DNA from: JAGQWW01 sp041392845
GTDB taxonomy: Bacteria; Bacteroidota; Bacteroidia; Chitinophagales; Saprospiraceae
Direction: 5' to 3'
Assembly: GCA_041392845.1 (NCBI GenBank)
Contig: JAWKLG010000023.1
Location: 1 to 64,000, forward strand
Length of the DNA: 64,000 nt
In this document: positions 26,846-35,434 of the stretch, piece after piece
Position numbering within the stretch: the stretch's first letter is position 1
Layout of the letters: each line of letters begins with the position of its first letter
Translations under genes and position numbers: made by a program
Notes under the pieces: generated by a model
Told to the model about the DNA's origin: nothing
What the model saw: the letters and a program-made list of their open reading frames with translations, nothing else
Database searches by the model: none

Positions 26846-27520
26846 ATGAAAAACAAGCACCTCATCGCTCCATCACTATTGGCTGCAGATTTTGCTAATC
26901 TGGCCAAAGACATGCAAATGATCAATGATTCCAATGCAGACTGGCTGCATGTAGATATTATGGACGGCTCTTTCGTTCCCAATATTTCCTTTGGAATGGA
27001 TCTGGTCAAGACAGTTGATAAAATCTGTACCAAACCATTAGATGTTCATTTGATGATTGTTAATCCGGAAAAATATCTCCAGGCTTTTCGCGATGCCGGA
27101 GCGGATGTGATAACGGTGCATTATGAAGCTTGTCCTCATCTTCATTCTGTAGTTCAACAAATTAAGGCTACCGGCGCTAAAGCCGGTGTCGCTTTGAATC
27201 CACATACTCCTGTACATTTATTGGAAGATGTATTGGAAGATTTGGATTTGATTCTCATCATGTCCGTCAATCCTGGTTTCGGAGGACAAAAATTTATTTA
27301 TCGTGCCCTGCACAAAGTTTCTGAAATAAAAAGAATGTGCATAGAAAGAAACCTGAATCCTTACATTGAGGTGGATGGTGGAGTAGGCCTTCAAAATGCT
27401 GAGAAAATCCTCCAAGCCGGCGCCAATGTTCTCGTAGCCGGTAGCGCTGTCTTCAATTCCGAAAATCCAACAGATACCATTACCCGTTTGAAGGAAATTG
27501 GAAGTATGGAGTGGGTATAA
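26846..27520 (+). CDS. rpe: Ribulose-phosphate 3-epimerase
   Basis: 224 aa, normal length. Interconverts ribulose-5-phosphate and xylulose-5-phosphate in the pentose phosphate pathway. TIM-barrel motifs in order: APSLLAADFANLAKD, HVDIMDGSFVPN (catalytic Asp and metal ligands), VHLMIVNPEKY, MSVNPGFGGQKF (phosphate loop), and the C-terminal VDGGVGLQNA with GSAVF. It is a single gene facing a repeat-rich gap. Cytosolic. Confidence 0.97.
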   Translation: MKNKHLIAPSLLAADFANLAKDMQMINDSNADWLHVDIMDGSFVPNISFGMDLVKTVDKICTKPLDVHLMIVNPEKYLQAFRDAGADVITVHYEACPHLHSVVQQIKATGAKAGVALNPHTPVHLLEDVLEDLDLILIMSVNPGFGGQKFIYRALHKVSEIKRMCIERNLNPYIEVDGGVGLQNAEKILQAGANVLVAGSAVFNSENPTDTITRLKEIGSMEWV

Positions 27521-27521
27521 G

Positions 27522-27600
27522 GATTGGCTATTGGCTATTGGCCGTTGGCATTTGGTCTTTGGGGCGGCTTCGCCTTTTGGTCTTTGGTAAAGAATAAATA
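27522..27600. repeat. Short direct repeats (TTGGCTATTGGC/TTTGGTCTTTGG family)
   Basis: Degenerate 6-9 nt direct repeats directly after the rpe stop codon (GGCTATTGGCTATTGGCC, then TTTGGTCTTTGG twice around a GGCGGCTTCGCC hairpin). Related sequences occur at 27793-27870 and 48768-48832. Confidence 0.55.
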
Positions 27601-27602
27601 AT

Positions 27603-27636
27603 CTTGTAGAGCCGCCATGCTTGGCGGCTCTACAAG
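27603..27636. repeat. Perfect 15-bp palindrome CTTGTAGAGCCGCCA
   Basis: Arms 27603-27617 and 27622-27636 are perfect inverted repeats around a 4-nt loop (TGCT). No T tract follows, so it is not a standard terminator. The sequence up to about 27790 shows nothing else recognisable. Confidence 0.7.
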
Positions 27637-27792
27637 GTGGAAAGAACGAAATACAAGGTGAAACGAACGAAACATTGATCATGAGACAAGTAAACAAATA
27701 CCACCATTAACAATCCATCCTGCTTAACCTAGCCAGATTCCGGCCCGGAGGCCGGATTGACACGATTTTTTTGGGAAAATGATATCGAGCTG

Positions 27793-27870
27793 CGAGAACC
27801 GAGCCAACAGCTAAAGGCCAACAGCCAACAGCCAAAAAAACAGCCAACAGCCCAAAAAAAAACAGCCACC
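27793..27870. repeat. CCAACAGC direct repeats
   Basis: Five or more copies of GCCAACAGC separated by A tracts; the complement is the GCTGTTGGC family seen at 48768-48832. It runs into the terminator of the leftward operon. Confidence 0.6.
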
Positions 27871-27888
27871 CCAAAAGGCAGCTGTTTA
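27853..27888 (-). terminator. Terminator of the leftward sigma/anti-sigma/DUF4097-like operon
   Basis: On the minus strand an AAACAGCTGCC ... GGTGGCTGTTT stem around a TTTTGGG loop is followed by at least eight T. It lies 40 bp past the stop of the last gene of that operon. Confidence 0.6.
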
Positions 27889-27927
27889 CTAATTCGATTG
27901 ATTTTATTCCAGACTAAAAAAACTTAT

Positions 27928-29046
27928 TTACCATACTTTGAGGCCTCCGTAATTGAGGCTGGCTTTGATTACGCTTCCAGAACCTTTTTGGCCGACGTAG
28001 CCATTTACTTCATGATAGGTTCCCTTCTCTTTTTCATGCACTACATTTAATACCTGCGGATATTTAATACCTGCATAATCTGCTGTTGCCTGCATCTGGA
28101 AGTGGGCACCTTCTTCCACTTTGACCTTATAATCTGCAAAGCTTCCATTTAGGTTGATGTTGTGGAATCCTTTTACCACTTTTCCAATTTTCGCACCTCC
28201 ATATTTAAGATCTAGATTGGCGGAATTTTTCAATTCTTCAACCGAAATTTCAGCATATTTAGAGCTGATGTTTAGATCACCAGCGCTTCCAACGGCTACA
28301 TTATCATATCTGCCGGCATTGTTGAAGACTTTTACATAGCCCACCTTGTAGGAGTCATATTGTGAATCCGCATCAATTTTACCAGCTTCTTCAACGTCGA
28401 CCTTTGAGTATTTGCTGTTAATTTTTACGTGGTTGGCAGTCTTGATTTTCAATTGGCAATAGCTTCCTTCTGCCATGATGTCTTTCGCACTGATTACCGT
28501 TCCACTTCCATATCCAAGAAACACCGACAAGTCATTTTTGGCTTCTTCCATCTGGAAATTTCCATACTTGATATTGAGGGTAGTTGCTCCATTGATGGAG
28601 CCTACAAATGCATCACCATATTTATTGGTCAAATCCAACCTCCCGTTTTGCGGGATTTTCACATCGTAATCAATGGAATAATCCAATTTACGGTTTCCCC
28701 ACCAGGTCCATGAAGAGCTGGATTCGATTTTGGTGGCAGCCTGGACAAGGTCTGCTGCTTCTGCAAATTCGATTTTGATTTTTTCAAAGACATCCTGGGC
28801 CGCTTCTTCACTTTCTGCTCGAACGGTGATTTTTACATCAATTTTTACACGATTTTGATCCCAGGTTTTTACATAGACTTTTCCATATTCATTTGAAAGG
28901 CTGGTTAAGCCGTTCGCAGCAAGTGGAAAATTCTTTTTAATGGTCTTTGTGAATTCCTGTTTGGCGGCTGCGCTTAGCTCGGTACCAGCCATCAGGAAGG
29001 CAGCAAGGAGCAACAACCAGGTTCTGAAATTATAAACTGACTTCAT
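27928..29046 (-). CDS. Secreted DUF4097-like β-helix protein
   Basis: 372 aa from the ATG at 29046 (MKSVYNFRTWLLLLAAFLMA), preferred because a signal peptide starts there; another in-frame ATG at 29067 adds seven residues. The mature part is made of short repeated β-strands (LTSLSNEYGKVYVKTWDQNRVKIDVKI, LDLTNKYGDAFVGSI, LNIKYGNFQMEEA, ADSQYDSYKVGYV, NISSKYAEISVEEL), as in the DUF4097/adhesin-like right-handed helix families. It probably resides in the periplasm or on the surface; function unknown. It overlaps the anti-sigma gene by 17 bp and is the third gene of a sigma/anti-sigma operon. Confidence 0.8.
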   Translation of the reverse strand: MKSVYNFRTWLLLLAAFLMAGTELSAAAKQEFTKTIKKNFPLAANGLTSLSNEYGKVYVKTWDQNRVKIDVKITVRAESEEAAQDVFEKIKIEFAEAADLVQAATKIESSSSWTWWGNRKLDYSIDYDVKIPQNGRLDLTNKYGDAFVGSINGATTLNIKYGNFQMEEAKNDLSVFLGYGSGTVISAKDIMAEGSYCQLKIKTANHVKINSKYSKVDVEEAGKIDADSQYDSYKVGYVKVFNNAGRYDNVAVGSAGDLNISSKYAEISVEELKNSANLDLKYGGAKIGKVVKGFHNINLNGSFADYKVKVEEGAHFQMQATADYAGIKYPQVLNVVHEKEKGTYHEVNGYVGQKGSGSVIKASLNYGGLKVW

Positions 29047-29587
29047 TTTTTTGTTTGTTTTGAACATTCGGATTTAATCTTTCCAACCTTTCCTGCACCC
29101 TTTTCAGGATGTCAATTTTCATCTGATAGTTCTGAATAATGGCGGAAATAATTCGGTCTTCATTACCTTTTGGTGCTTTTGCCAACTCAGCCTTAAGCTC
29201 GTTCATTACATCTTCAAACTGTTTCAGGTCTTCTTTGAAGGTTGGATCCACCTGATAGCTTGCCAATTGTTGAACCTGCTCTTCGTACTGATGTCGGTAA
29301 AAGTCCTCTACCTCTACAAATTGCTTGGGTAAAGGGGCCTGTTCGCCGGTAATGGTAGCGACTACCGGAATGCTTTGTTTTTGATATTGAGCTCCAACAA
29401 AAATTCCGATACCTAATAAAATAACTGCAGCAGCTGCGTAAGCAGTAATTCTTCTTCGTGTTAAACGAACAACTTTTGCATGCCCTCCACCAACTTCACG
29501 GTCGATTTTAGACCACACTTCCAGACTGGGTAGCTCGCGGTCAAAATCTTCTCTGTTGTCCCTGATAAATCTTTCTAAATTATCCAT
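29030..29587 (-). CDS. Anti-sigma-factor-like membrane protein
   Basis: 185 aa. Short N-terminal cytosolic part (FIRDNREDFDRELPSLEVWSKIDREV), one membrane helix (ITAYAAAAVILLGIGIFVGA, ~47-66) and a helical, probably coiled periplasmic part (MNELKAELAKAPKGNED..., LKRVQERLERLN). The FIRDNREDFD...W motif is common in Bacteroidota proteins encoded after ECF sigma genes. It starts 31 bp downstream of the sigma gene and overlaps the DUF4097-like gene, so the three are one unit. Its role as the sigma inhibitor is inferred from position and topology. Confidence 0.75.
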   Translation of the reverse strand: MDNLERFIRDNREDFDRELPSLEVWSKIDREVGGGHAKVVRLTRRRITAYAAAAVILLGIGIFVGAQYQKQSIPVVATITGEQAPLPKQFVEVEDFYRHQYEEQVQQLASYQVDPTFKEDLKQFEDVMNELKAELAKAPKGNEDRIISAIIQNYQMKIDILKRVQERLERLNPNVQNKQKNEVSL

Positions 29588-29618
29588 GGTAAAAATCCTA
29601 AAGTACTTTGTGTTTATA

Positions 29619-30227
29619 TTAATAACTGACCTTGTCGCTCAAAAGGTCTACAAGCTTTCTTTTTGCTCTGGAATATTGCGATTTAGAAGTTGATGTACTG
29701 ATGCCCAGTATTTCTCCAATTTCTTCATGATCGTATCCTTCCAGTGCATAGAGCGAAAAAACTACGCGGTATCCATCCGGCAATTTATAGACTGCTTTAT
29801 TGATGGCCTCCACGGTCATTTGAATATTGTCTTCATTGGGTGCTGATTGGCCATAATCTTCCAGATCATGAAACCGCTCATCCAACTGAGAAAACTGTAA
29901 TCTTCTTTTTTTAAGCCAGTTGATACAATTGTTGATAACAATTCTTTTAATCCAGGCTCCTACTGAAGATTCCTGCCTGAAAGATTCTAATTTGGTAAAT
30001 ACATCTATAAAAGAGTATTGTAATAAATCTTCGGCATCGGCTTCATTTCGAACCATTCTTAGACATACGTTATACATGGCTTTAGAGTACAATCGATAGA
30101 GGGTAAACTGGGCGTTTCGGTCGCCGCGTTTACAGGCTTCGATTATTTCCTTGTGGGTATCTCCGTAGTCCAAGCGATGGGTTTTAAGCTCAGTGGTATA
30201 GACATCAAGTTTTTGAAAGGGTTGCAC
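29619..30227 (-). CDS. ECF-type RNA polymerase sigma factor
   Basis: 202 aa. Region 2: FTLYRLYSKAMYNVCLRMVRNEADAEDLLQ with SFIDVFTKLESF. Region 4: LPDGYRVVFSLYALEGYDHEEIGEILGISTSTSKSQYSRAKRKL, a clear helix-turn-helix. It is intact, in contrast to the sigma gene at 20310. It heads an operon with an anti-sigma-like gene and a DUF4097-like gene, a common Bacteroidota arrangement for envelope stress control. Target promoters are not evident. Confidence 0.93.
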   Translation of the reverse strand: MQPFQKLDVYTTELKTHRLDYGDTHKEIIEACKRGDRNAQFTLYRLYSKAMYNVCLRMVRNEADAEDLLQYSFIDVFTKLESFRQESSVGAWIKRIVINNCINWLKKRRLQFSQLDERFHDLEDYGQSAPNEDNIQMTVEAINKAVYKLPDGYRVVFSLYALEGYDHEEIGEILGISTSTSKSQYSRAKRKLVDLLSDKVSY

Positions 30228-30636
30228 CTTTTTTTAAAAATGTTAAAAAAAATTTAAGAGGTGCTTACCGTGTCGGAATTGCTGAATTTTATTCGACTTA
30301 TTTTAGAAAAATAGAAAAATTAAATTTGGACAAATGTTAAATTACCAACTAAAGTGAAAATTTTATTGTTGGAAAATTCATATAAAATAAATTGTCAACA
30401 GAATAAAATTCTGAGAAAGAGGCCTTTTTATACTATATTTTTTTGATATCTATAAAATCGCCTGGCTTGAATAGGAAATATTTTTTTAGATAGAAAAAAT
30501 TACCTCCCCCCACTTCAAGTTTTGATGTATATTGCGGGCGCAATTTTTTGCAACATTGCTGCAATTAAAACTGGAGCAAAAAAGCATTTTTGAAAGCCAA
30601 TATCTAAGAGAACAAGGGAAAATCGTATTTGAGCAG
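30228..30636. other. A/T-rich divergent intergenic region
   Basis: About 410 bp between the leftward sigma gene and rightward deoC. It is very A/T-rich. One perfect TAnnTTTG (TAAATTTG, 30321-30328, + strand) is present but far from deoC. The in-frame extension of deoC back to a TTG at 30532 is not convincing. Nothing else supported. Confidence 0.4.
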
Positions 30637-31281
30637 ATGAGCGTAGCAAATTTAATTGACCACACTATTTTGAAACCGGATTGTAGCCTCAAAGAAGTTC
30701 AGGCTTTGTGTAAGGAGGCAGCAAATCATGGTTTTGCTGCAGTTTGTGTTCCACCTTTTTATGTAAGAGAATCCAAAAATTATCTTTCCGATTCAGAGGT
30801 AAAGGTTGCAACTGTTATTGGTTTTCCAATGGGGTATTCCGGAACTGCGGCAAAAGTGGAAGAGATAAAAAGAGCTATAGACGATGGGGCAGATGAATTG
30901 GATGTAGTCGTCAATATTTGCGCCATCAAAAGCAACAATTGGAATTATGTTAAAAATGACATTGATTCCGTTACACGTGCCTGCCATTTGAAAGGAAAAG
31001 TGATCAAACTTATCATTGAAACTTCCCTGCTTTCTGAAAATGAAATAGAAAAAGTTTGCAAAGTCTGTATCGACTCAGGTGTCAACTTTGTAAAAACATC
31101 AACCGGATTTCAAGGAGGAGCAACGGCGGAAGCTGTGAGCTTGCTTAGAAAAATCCTACCGGAATCCATTAAGATTAAAGCATCCGGTGGCATCCGTACC
31201 AAAGAAGACGCAGAAAAGATGATTTCCTGTGGAGCTGAACGCATTGGTACCTCTTCCGGGGTTTCCATCGTAAACGGTTGA
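30637..31281 (+). CDS. deoC: Deoxyribose-phosphate aldolase
   Basis: 214 aa from ATG 30637 (MSVANLIDHTILKPD), the normal family start. Cleaves 2-deoxyribose-5-phosphate to glyceraldehyde-3-phosphate and acetaldehyde in nucleoside salvage. Motifs: IDHTILKP, ATVIGFPMG, DELDVVVN (catalytic Asp), FVKTSTGF (Schiff-base Lys) and IKASGGIRT (second essential Lys), ending in GTSSGV. Length is typical of the short bacterial form. Cytosolic. The SPOR-like gene follows 76 bp downstream; a functional link is not obvious. Confidence 0.96.
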   Translation: MSVANLIDHTILKPDCSLKEVQALCKEAANHGFAAVCVPPFYVRESKNYLSDSEVKVATVIGFPMGYSGTAAKVEEIKRAIDDGADELDVVVNICAIKSNNWNYVKNDIDSVTRACHLKGKVIKLIIETSLLSENEIEKVCKVCIDSGVNFVKTSTGFQGGATAEAVSLLRKILPESIKIKASGGIRTKEDAEKMISCGAERIGTSSGVSIVNG

Positions 31282-31357
31282 TCTCAACTCTTAAATTTTA
31301 AACCTGATTTCATTACTTTCTCTACAAAAGGTATCTTCGCTCCATAATTCAATAGGA

Positions 31358-31747
31358 ATGAAGGTAGTCCAGCTTTTTTTGTTTTTTTTATTAGTACCAA
31401 TATTCGGCTTTGCTCAAAATATTGCCATCACGGAGACACCTCCCATTGGGAGTATGATGAAGCGGTTTGCAGAAATCAATGCCGAGAAGGAAGAGGTTCC
31501 CGGCTGGAGAATACAATTGCTGGCTACAACTGATCGTCAAAAAGTTGAGTCGGAAATGCAGAAGTTCAAAATGCTGTATCCTGACATCAAAGTAGATTGG
31601 AGCCATTCCAAACCCTATTACAAGCTTCGGGCAGGTGCTTTTGGTAGCCGCTTGGAGACCTACCACATGCTTTACGTTATTAAAAATGATTATCCTGGAG
31701 CATATCCGGCTGCTGATAAATTGAAACCGGAAGAATTGCTTCATTGA
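31358..31747 (+). CDS. Secreted SPOR-domain-like protein
   Basis: 129 aa with a signal peptide (MKVVQLFLFFLLVPIFGFAQ) and a C-terminal ~75-residue SPOR-like fold: GWRIQLLATTDRQKVESEMQ ... YYKLRAGAFGSRLETYHML. SPOR domains bind glycan strands lacking stem peptides, often at division sites. It lies 22 bp upstream of rodA, so a role in wall synthesis or sensing together with RodA is plausible (inference). Confidence 0.8.
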   Translation: MKVVQLFLFFLLVPIFGFAQNIAITETPPIGSMMKRFAEINAEKEEVPGWRIQLLATTDRQKVESEMQKFKMLYPDIKVDWSHSKPYYKLRAGAFGSRLETYHMLYVIKNDYPGAYPAADKLKPEELLH

Positions 31748-31769
31748 TGGGCTGATTAAATCGCCGTAA

Positions 31770-33188
31770 ATGAGTTACGTAAAAAGGCGGGAAGACAGAG
31801 GTTTAGATTGGATACTTTTATCATTGTACATCACCATGCTTGGAGTTGGCTGGCTGATGGTCTATACGGTAGGCTATGGCGATGGATATCCTGAAAGCAT
31901 TTTTGAAGTTTTATCTACTACAATTGTAGGCCGCCAAACCGTATGGATTGGCATGGCCTTCCTGGTACTTTTTCTTACTCAAATTATAGGTTGGAAATTT
32001 TGGAGGACTTTCTCCTGGCCGATTTATGGATTGGGTATTGTGCTCCTCATTTTGGTATTGTTTCTGGGTAGTACGATAAAAGGAGCCACCTCCTGGTTTT
32101 CATTTGGAGGATTTTCATTTCAACCGGCTGAGATTGCCAAGTTTGGTACGGCCATCGCCTTGGCTTCCTATCTCAATGACTTTAACACAAACCTAAAGAG
32201 AACCAATAGTCAGTTAACCGCATTTGCTATCCTGGCGGCTCCAATTTTGCTTATTTTATTGCAACCGGATGCAGGCTCAGCCCTTGTGTTTTTATCATTT
32301 TTCCTTCTGCTTTACAGAGCAGGATTGAATGTCAATTATTATGCAGTAGGGGGCTATCTGATTGTTTTACTGTTGGTCGGATTGGTTTTCCCTACCATGC
32401 CCATTCTAATTATACTGACCTTTTTAGCATTATATGCACTGGCTTTGACCTTTAAATACTTCAAACTGTACTTTGCAATTGGGATAAGTATTTTGGCCAT
32501 AATTGCATTGTGGTACAGTCAAAGTCCTGAAATGTGGCCTTGGGTGCTCATTGGTTCCCTGGCAGTATTTGCTGGTCTTGCATTTTACCATTGGGGAAAA
32601 AGGAAAGATAAGCTGGTTTTTTTGTTGGTCATCGGACTTGGAATAGGAGGGGTTCTGACCTTTTCGGCAAATTATGCTTTTAATAATTTCCTGGCTTCCC
32701 ACCAGCGAGATCGCATCAATGTCTGGCTAAGACCCAGTCTTTGTGACCCTAGAGGCTCCCTTTACAATTTGGTTCAATCCAAAATGGCCATCGGTTCCGG
32801 TGGATTAATGGGAAAGGGATTTTTGGAAGGGAATATGACCAAGCTAAACTATGTGCCGGAACAAACGACTGACTTTATTTTTTGTACCATTGGTGAGGAA
32901 CAGGGCTTTATAGGGACTATCGCCATCATAGGATTATATCTTCTATTACTTATAAGGATAACCACCATAGCAGAGCGACAGCGTTCTGAATTTTCCAAAT
33001 ACTACGCTTACGGAGTTGCCGGAATTATTTTCATCCATGTATTCATCAATATCGGTATGACCATTGGCTTGATGCCCGTAGTGGGTATTCCTTTGCCATT
33101 TATCAGTTATGGTGGTTCGTCTCTGCTTGGATTTACCTTGCTTCTTGGGGTTTTGATGAAGTTGGATGCACACCGCGAAGAACCCTGA
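31770..33188 (+). CDS. rodA: SEDS-family peptidoglycan polymerase RodA
   Basis: 472 aa, longer than typical RodA (~370-400) because of an extra hydrophobic stretch in the middle (~205-300). It has ten or more membrane helices. Family motifs: STIKGATSWFSFGGFSFQPAEIAK, LQPDAGSALVF (catalytic Asp region) and VVGIPLPFISYGGSS near the end. It polymerises lipid II glycan strands together with a class B PBP during elongation. FtsW is the alternative; the SPOR-RodA context and the absence of a division cluster favour RodA. Confidence 0.93.
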   Translation: MSYVKRREDRGLDWILLSLYITMLGVGWLMVYTVGYGDGYPESIFEVLSTTIVGRQTVWIGMAFLVLFLTQIIGWKFWRTFSWPIYGLGIVLLILVLFLGSTIKGATSWFSFGGFSFQPAEIAKFGTAIALASYLNDFNTNLKRTNSQLTAFAILAAPILLILLQPDAGSALVFLSFFLLLYRAGLNVNYYAVGGYLIVLLLVGLVFPTMPILIILTFLALYALALTFKYFKLYFAIGISILAIIALWYSQSPEMWPWVLIGSLAVFAGLAFYHWGKRKDKLVFLLVIGLGIGGVLTFSANYAFNNFLASHQRDRINVWLRPSLCDPRGSLYNLVQSKMAIGSGGLMGKGFLEGNMTKLNYVPEQTTDFIFCTIGEEQGFIGTIAIIGLYLLLLIRITTIAERQRSEFSKYYAYGVAGIIFIHVFINIGMTIGLMPVVGIPLPFISYGGSSLLGFTLLLGVLMKLDAHREEP

Positions 33189-33271
33189 TTTCTTCAAAAT
33201 ACTTCACGAAAGTCTTGTATTCAATTTTGAATCTTATTTTTGGATTCAAGTTTTAAAAAAGTCACGCATTC

Positions 33272-35251
33272 ATGGCAAAGAAAAACAAGACGACCAGGCA
33301 GGAAAAGATGAATACCCCAGTTTCTTTTGTACCAAAAGAAGGAAAATGGTATGACAATAAATCTTTGGTTTCCTGGCTGATATTCCTTGTTTCATTTCTA
33401 CTTTATGCCAATACTTTATCCCACGGGTACACCCAGGACGATGCCATCGTAATCACCGATAATGAGTTTACCCAAAAAGGAATTGCGGGCATTCCGGATA
33501 TCTTGAAATACGATACCTTCCGCGGCTTTTTTAAAGTAGAAGGAAAAGACAAACTGGTAGCAGGGGGCCGATACCGTCCGCTCACACTCATCATGTTTGC
33601 CTTTGAAAATCAATTCTTTGGAAATAGTCCATTCGTAGGACATCTCATTAGCATCCTTTTGTATGGATTTACCTGTGTGCTTCTATATTGGTTATTGCTT
33701 GAATTGTTGAAAAAAAGAAAAAGCAAATGGCCTGTTGGATTCATCGCCATGTCTGCTGCCTTGCTCTTTGTGGTTCATCCTGTTCATACCGAGGTAGTAG
33801 CCAATATCAAAGGAAGGGATGAGACCATGGCATTGATGGGAAGTCTCGCAGCGCTCTTTTTATTAATAAAAGGAATTAGAAATAGTGATTTCAAATTGGA
33901 AGTTTTTGCCTGGCTGGCATTTTTTCTCGCCTTATTTTCAAAAGAAAATACCATCACATTTTTGGCAATTATTCCACTTGCCTTGTGGGTTTTTGAAGGT
34001 ATGACCCTCCCAAAAGCATTGACGAAAACTGCTCCGTTTTTTGGAGCGGCTCTTGTTTTTTTACTCGTTAGAGGAGCCATCATTGGATGGTCCATGGGAG
34101 AACCTCCGATGGAATTAATGAACAACCCTTTTGTGAAAATTGAAGGGAATGCATTTGTGCCTTTTACTTTCATGGAATGGTTTGCGACCATTCTATTTAC
34201 GTTGGGCAAATATTTATTGCTTTTGATCTTTCCCCATCCTTTGACCCACGATTATTATCCTCGCCACATAGAAATCATGCAAATAGGAGATTGGCGGGTA
34301 ATGCTAAGTTTGGTTTTATATCTGGCATTGGGAATTTATGGTCTGTTGAAAATCAAAAACAAAGGCATTTTGGCCTTTTGTGCTTTGTTCTTTCTCATCA
34401 CTTTATCTATTGTTTCCAACTTGTTATTCCCGGTTGGGACGAACATGTCGGAACGATTTTTATTTATGCCTTCTGTAGCATTTGTGCTAGCATTGCCAGT
34501 TTTATTTTTAAAAATAGGAAAAGGGGATTTAGCTTCAAAAACCAATATTGCCTTTTATGGTATCGCAGTCATCGCCTTCCTTTTTGCCGGAAAAACCTTT
34601 TTAAGAAATCAGGTTTGGAAAGATAATTTCACTTTGTTTACAACCGATGTTGAGACATCCTATCGCTCTGCAAAGCTTCAAAATGCAGTAGGTGGAGAAT
34701 TGATAAGCCAGGCACAAAAGGTGCAGGATGAAGGCAAAAAAAATCAAATGTTGCAAGAAGCAACCGAGCACCTTCAAAAGGCAATAGAAATACATCCTAA
34801 TTATAAAAATGCTTACCTGTTGCTCGGAAATGCTTACAATTATTTGAAAGAATATGATAATTCCATTCAAATGTATCAGGCTGCTTTGAAAATTGACCCA
34901 AATTACCAGGATGCTCAAAAAAACATGTTGATTACCTATCGCGATGCCGGAAGGTATTTCGGAGAACAGAAAAACGACATTCAAAAAGCGCTTCAATATT
35001 TGGAAAAAGCATATGCTATGGATGCAACAGATTATGAAACCATCCGTCTGTTAGGTGTCGCCAATGGAATTATCCAAAACCACGAAGCAGCCATTCGTTA
35101 CTTCAATCAGGCAGTACAAATGCAGCCTAAAAATGCTGACCTGCTTTTCAATTTAGGAAGTGCTTACTACAATGCAGGAATGCAAGAGGAAGGACAAAAA
35201 TGGCACGCAAAAGCCAGAGCCTTAGACCCTAATGCAGGAAAGCCCAAATAG
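33272..35251 (+). CDS. TMTC-like membrane glycosyltransferase with C-terminal TPR repeats
   Basis: 659 aa. The N-terminal cytosolic tail is followed by about ten membrane helices with GT-C features: an acidic motif in the first loop (SHGYTQDDAIVITDNEF) and GGRYRPLTLIMFAFE, then HPVHTEVVANIKGRDE. The C-terminal ~220 residues carry three to four TPRs (NYKNAYLLLGNAYNYLKEYD, ADLLFNLGSAYYNAGMQEEG). This architecture matches TMTC/O-mannosyltransferase-like proteins, which transfer sugars from lipid carriers to proteins on the outer face of the membrane. Donor and acceptor are unknown. Confidence 0.85.
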   Translation: MAKKNKTTRQEKMNTPVSFVPKEGKWYDNKSLVSWLIFLVSFLLYANTLSHGYTQDDAIVITDNEFTQKGIAGIPDILKYDTFRGFFKVEGKDKLVAGGRYRPLTLIMFAFENQFFGNSPFVGHLISILLYGFTCVLLYWLLLELLKKRKSKWPVGFIAMSAALLFVVHPVHTEVVANIKGRDETMALMGSLAALFLLIKGIRNSDFKLEVFAWLAFFLALFSKENTITFLAIIPLALWVFEGMTLPKALTKTAPFFGAALVFLLVRGAIIGWSMGEPPMELMNNPFVKIEGNAFVPFTFMEWFATILFTLGKYLLLLIFPHPLTHDYYPRHIEIMQIGDWRVMLSLVLYLALGIYGLLKIKNKGILAFCALFFLITLSIVSNLLFPVGTNMSERFLFMPSVAFVLALPVLFLKIGKGDLASKTNIAFYGIAVIAFLFAGKTFLRNQVWKDNFTLFTTDVETSYRSAKLQNAVGGELISQAQKVQDEGKKNQMLQEATEHLQKAIEIHPNYKNAYLLLGNAYNYLKEYDNSIQMYQAALKIDPNYQDAQKNMLITYRDAGRYFGEQKNDIQKALQYLEKAYAMDATDYETIRLLGVANGIIQNHEAAIRYFNQAVQMQPKNADLLFNLGSAYYNAGMQEEGQKWHAKARALDPNAGKPK

Positions 35252-35434
35252 TTGACGGAAAGTTTGGTTAAAATATTTGGATAATTAACATTTATTATAG
35301 TCTTTTGGGGCTTCGCAAAATTTAGTTTGGTAAGGTTATTGAAAAACTAAAATTGCGGTCTCGGAAAATTCTTTTCTCTGTAAACATCGTTATACGCAAG
35401 AACAAAACTGAGGCATTACTCTAAAGAATGAACA

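Noticed and set aside
27757..28050. 97-codon ORF on the + strand
   Set aside because: The first half is CCAACAGC repeat and the second half is antisense to the DUF4097-like gene.
30532..30636. N-terminal extension of deoC to a TTG start
   Set aside because: The family normally begins at the ATG at 30637 and the extension lacks conserved features.
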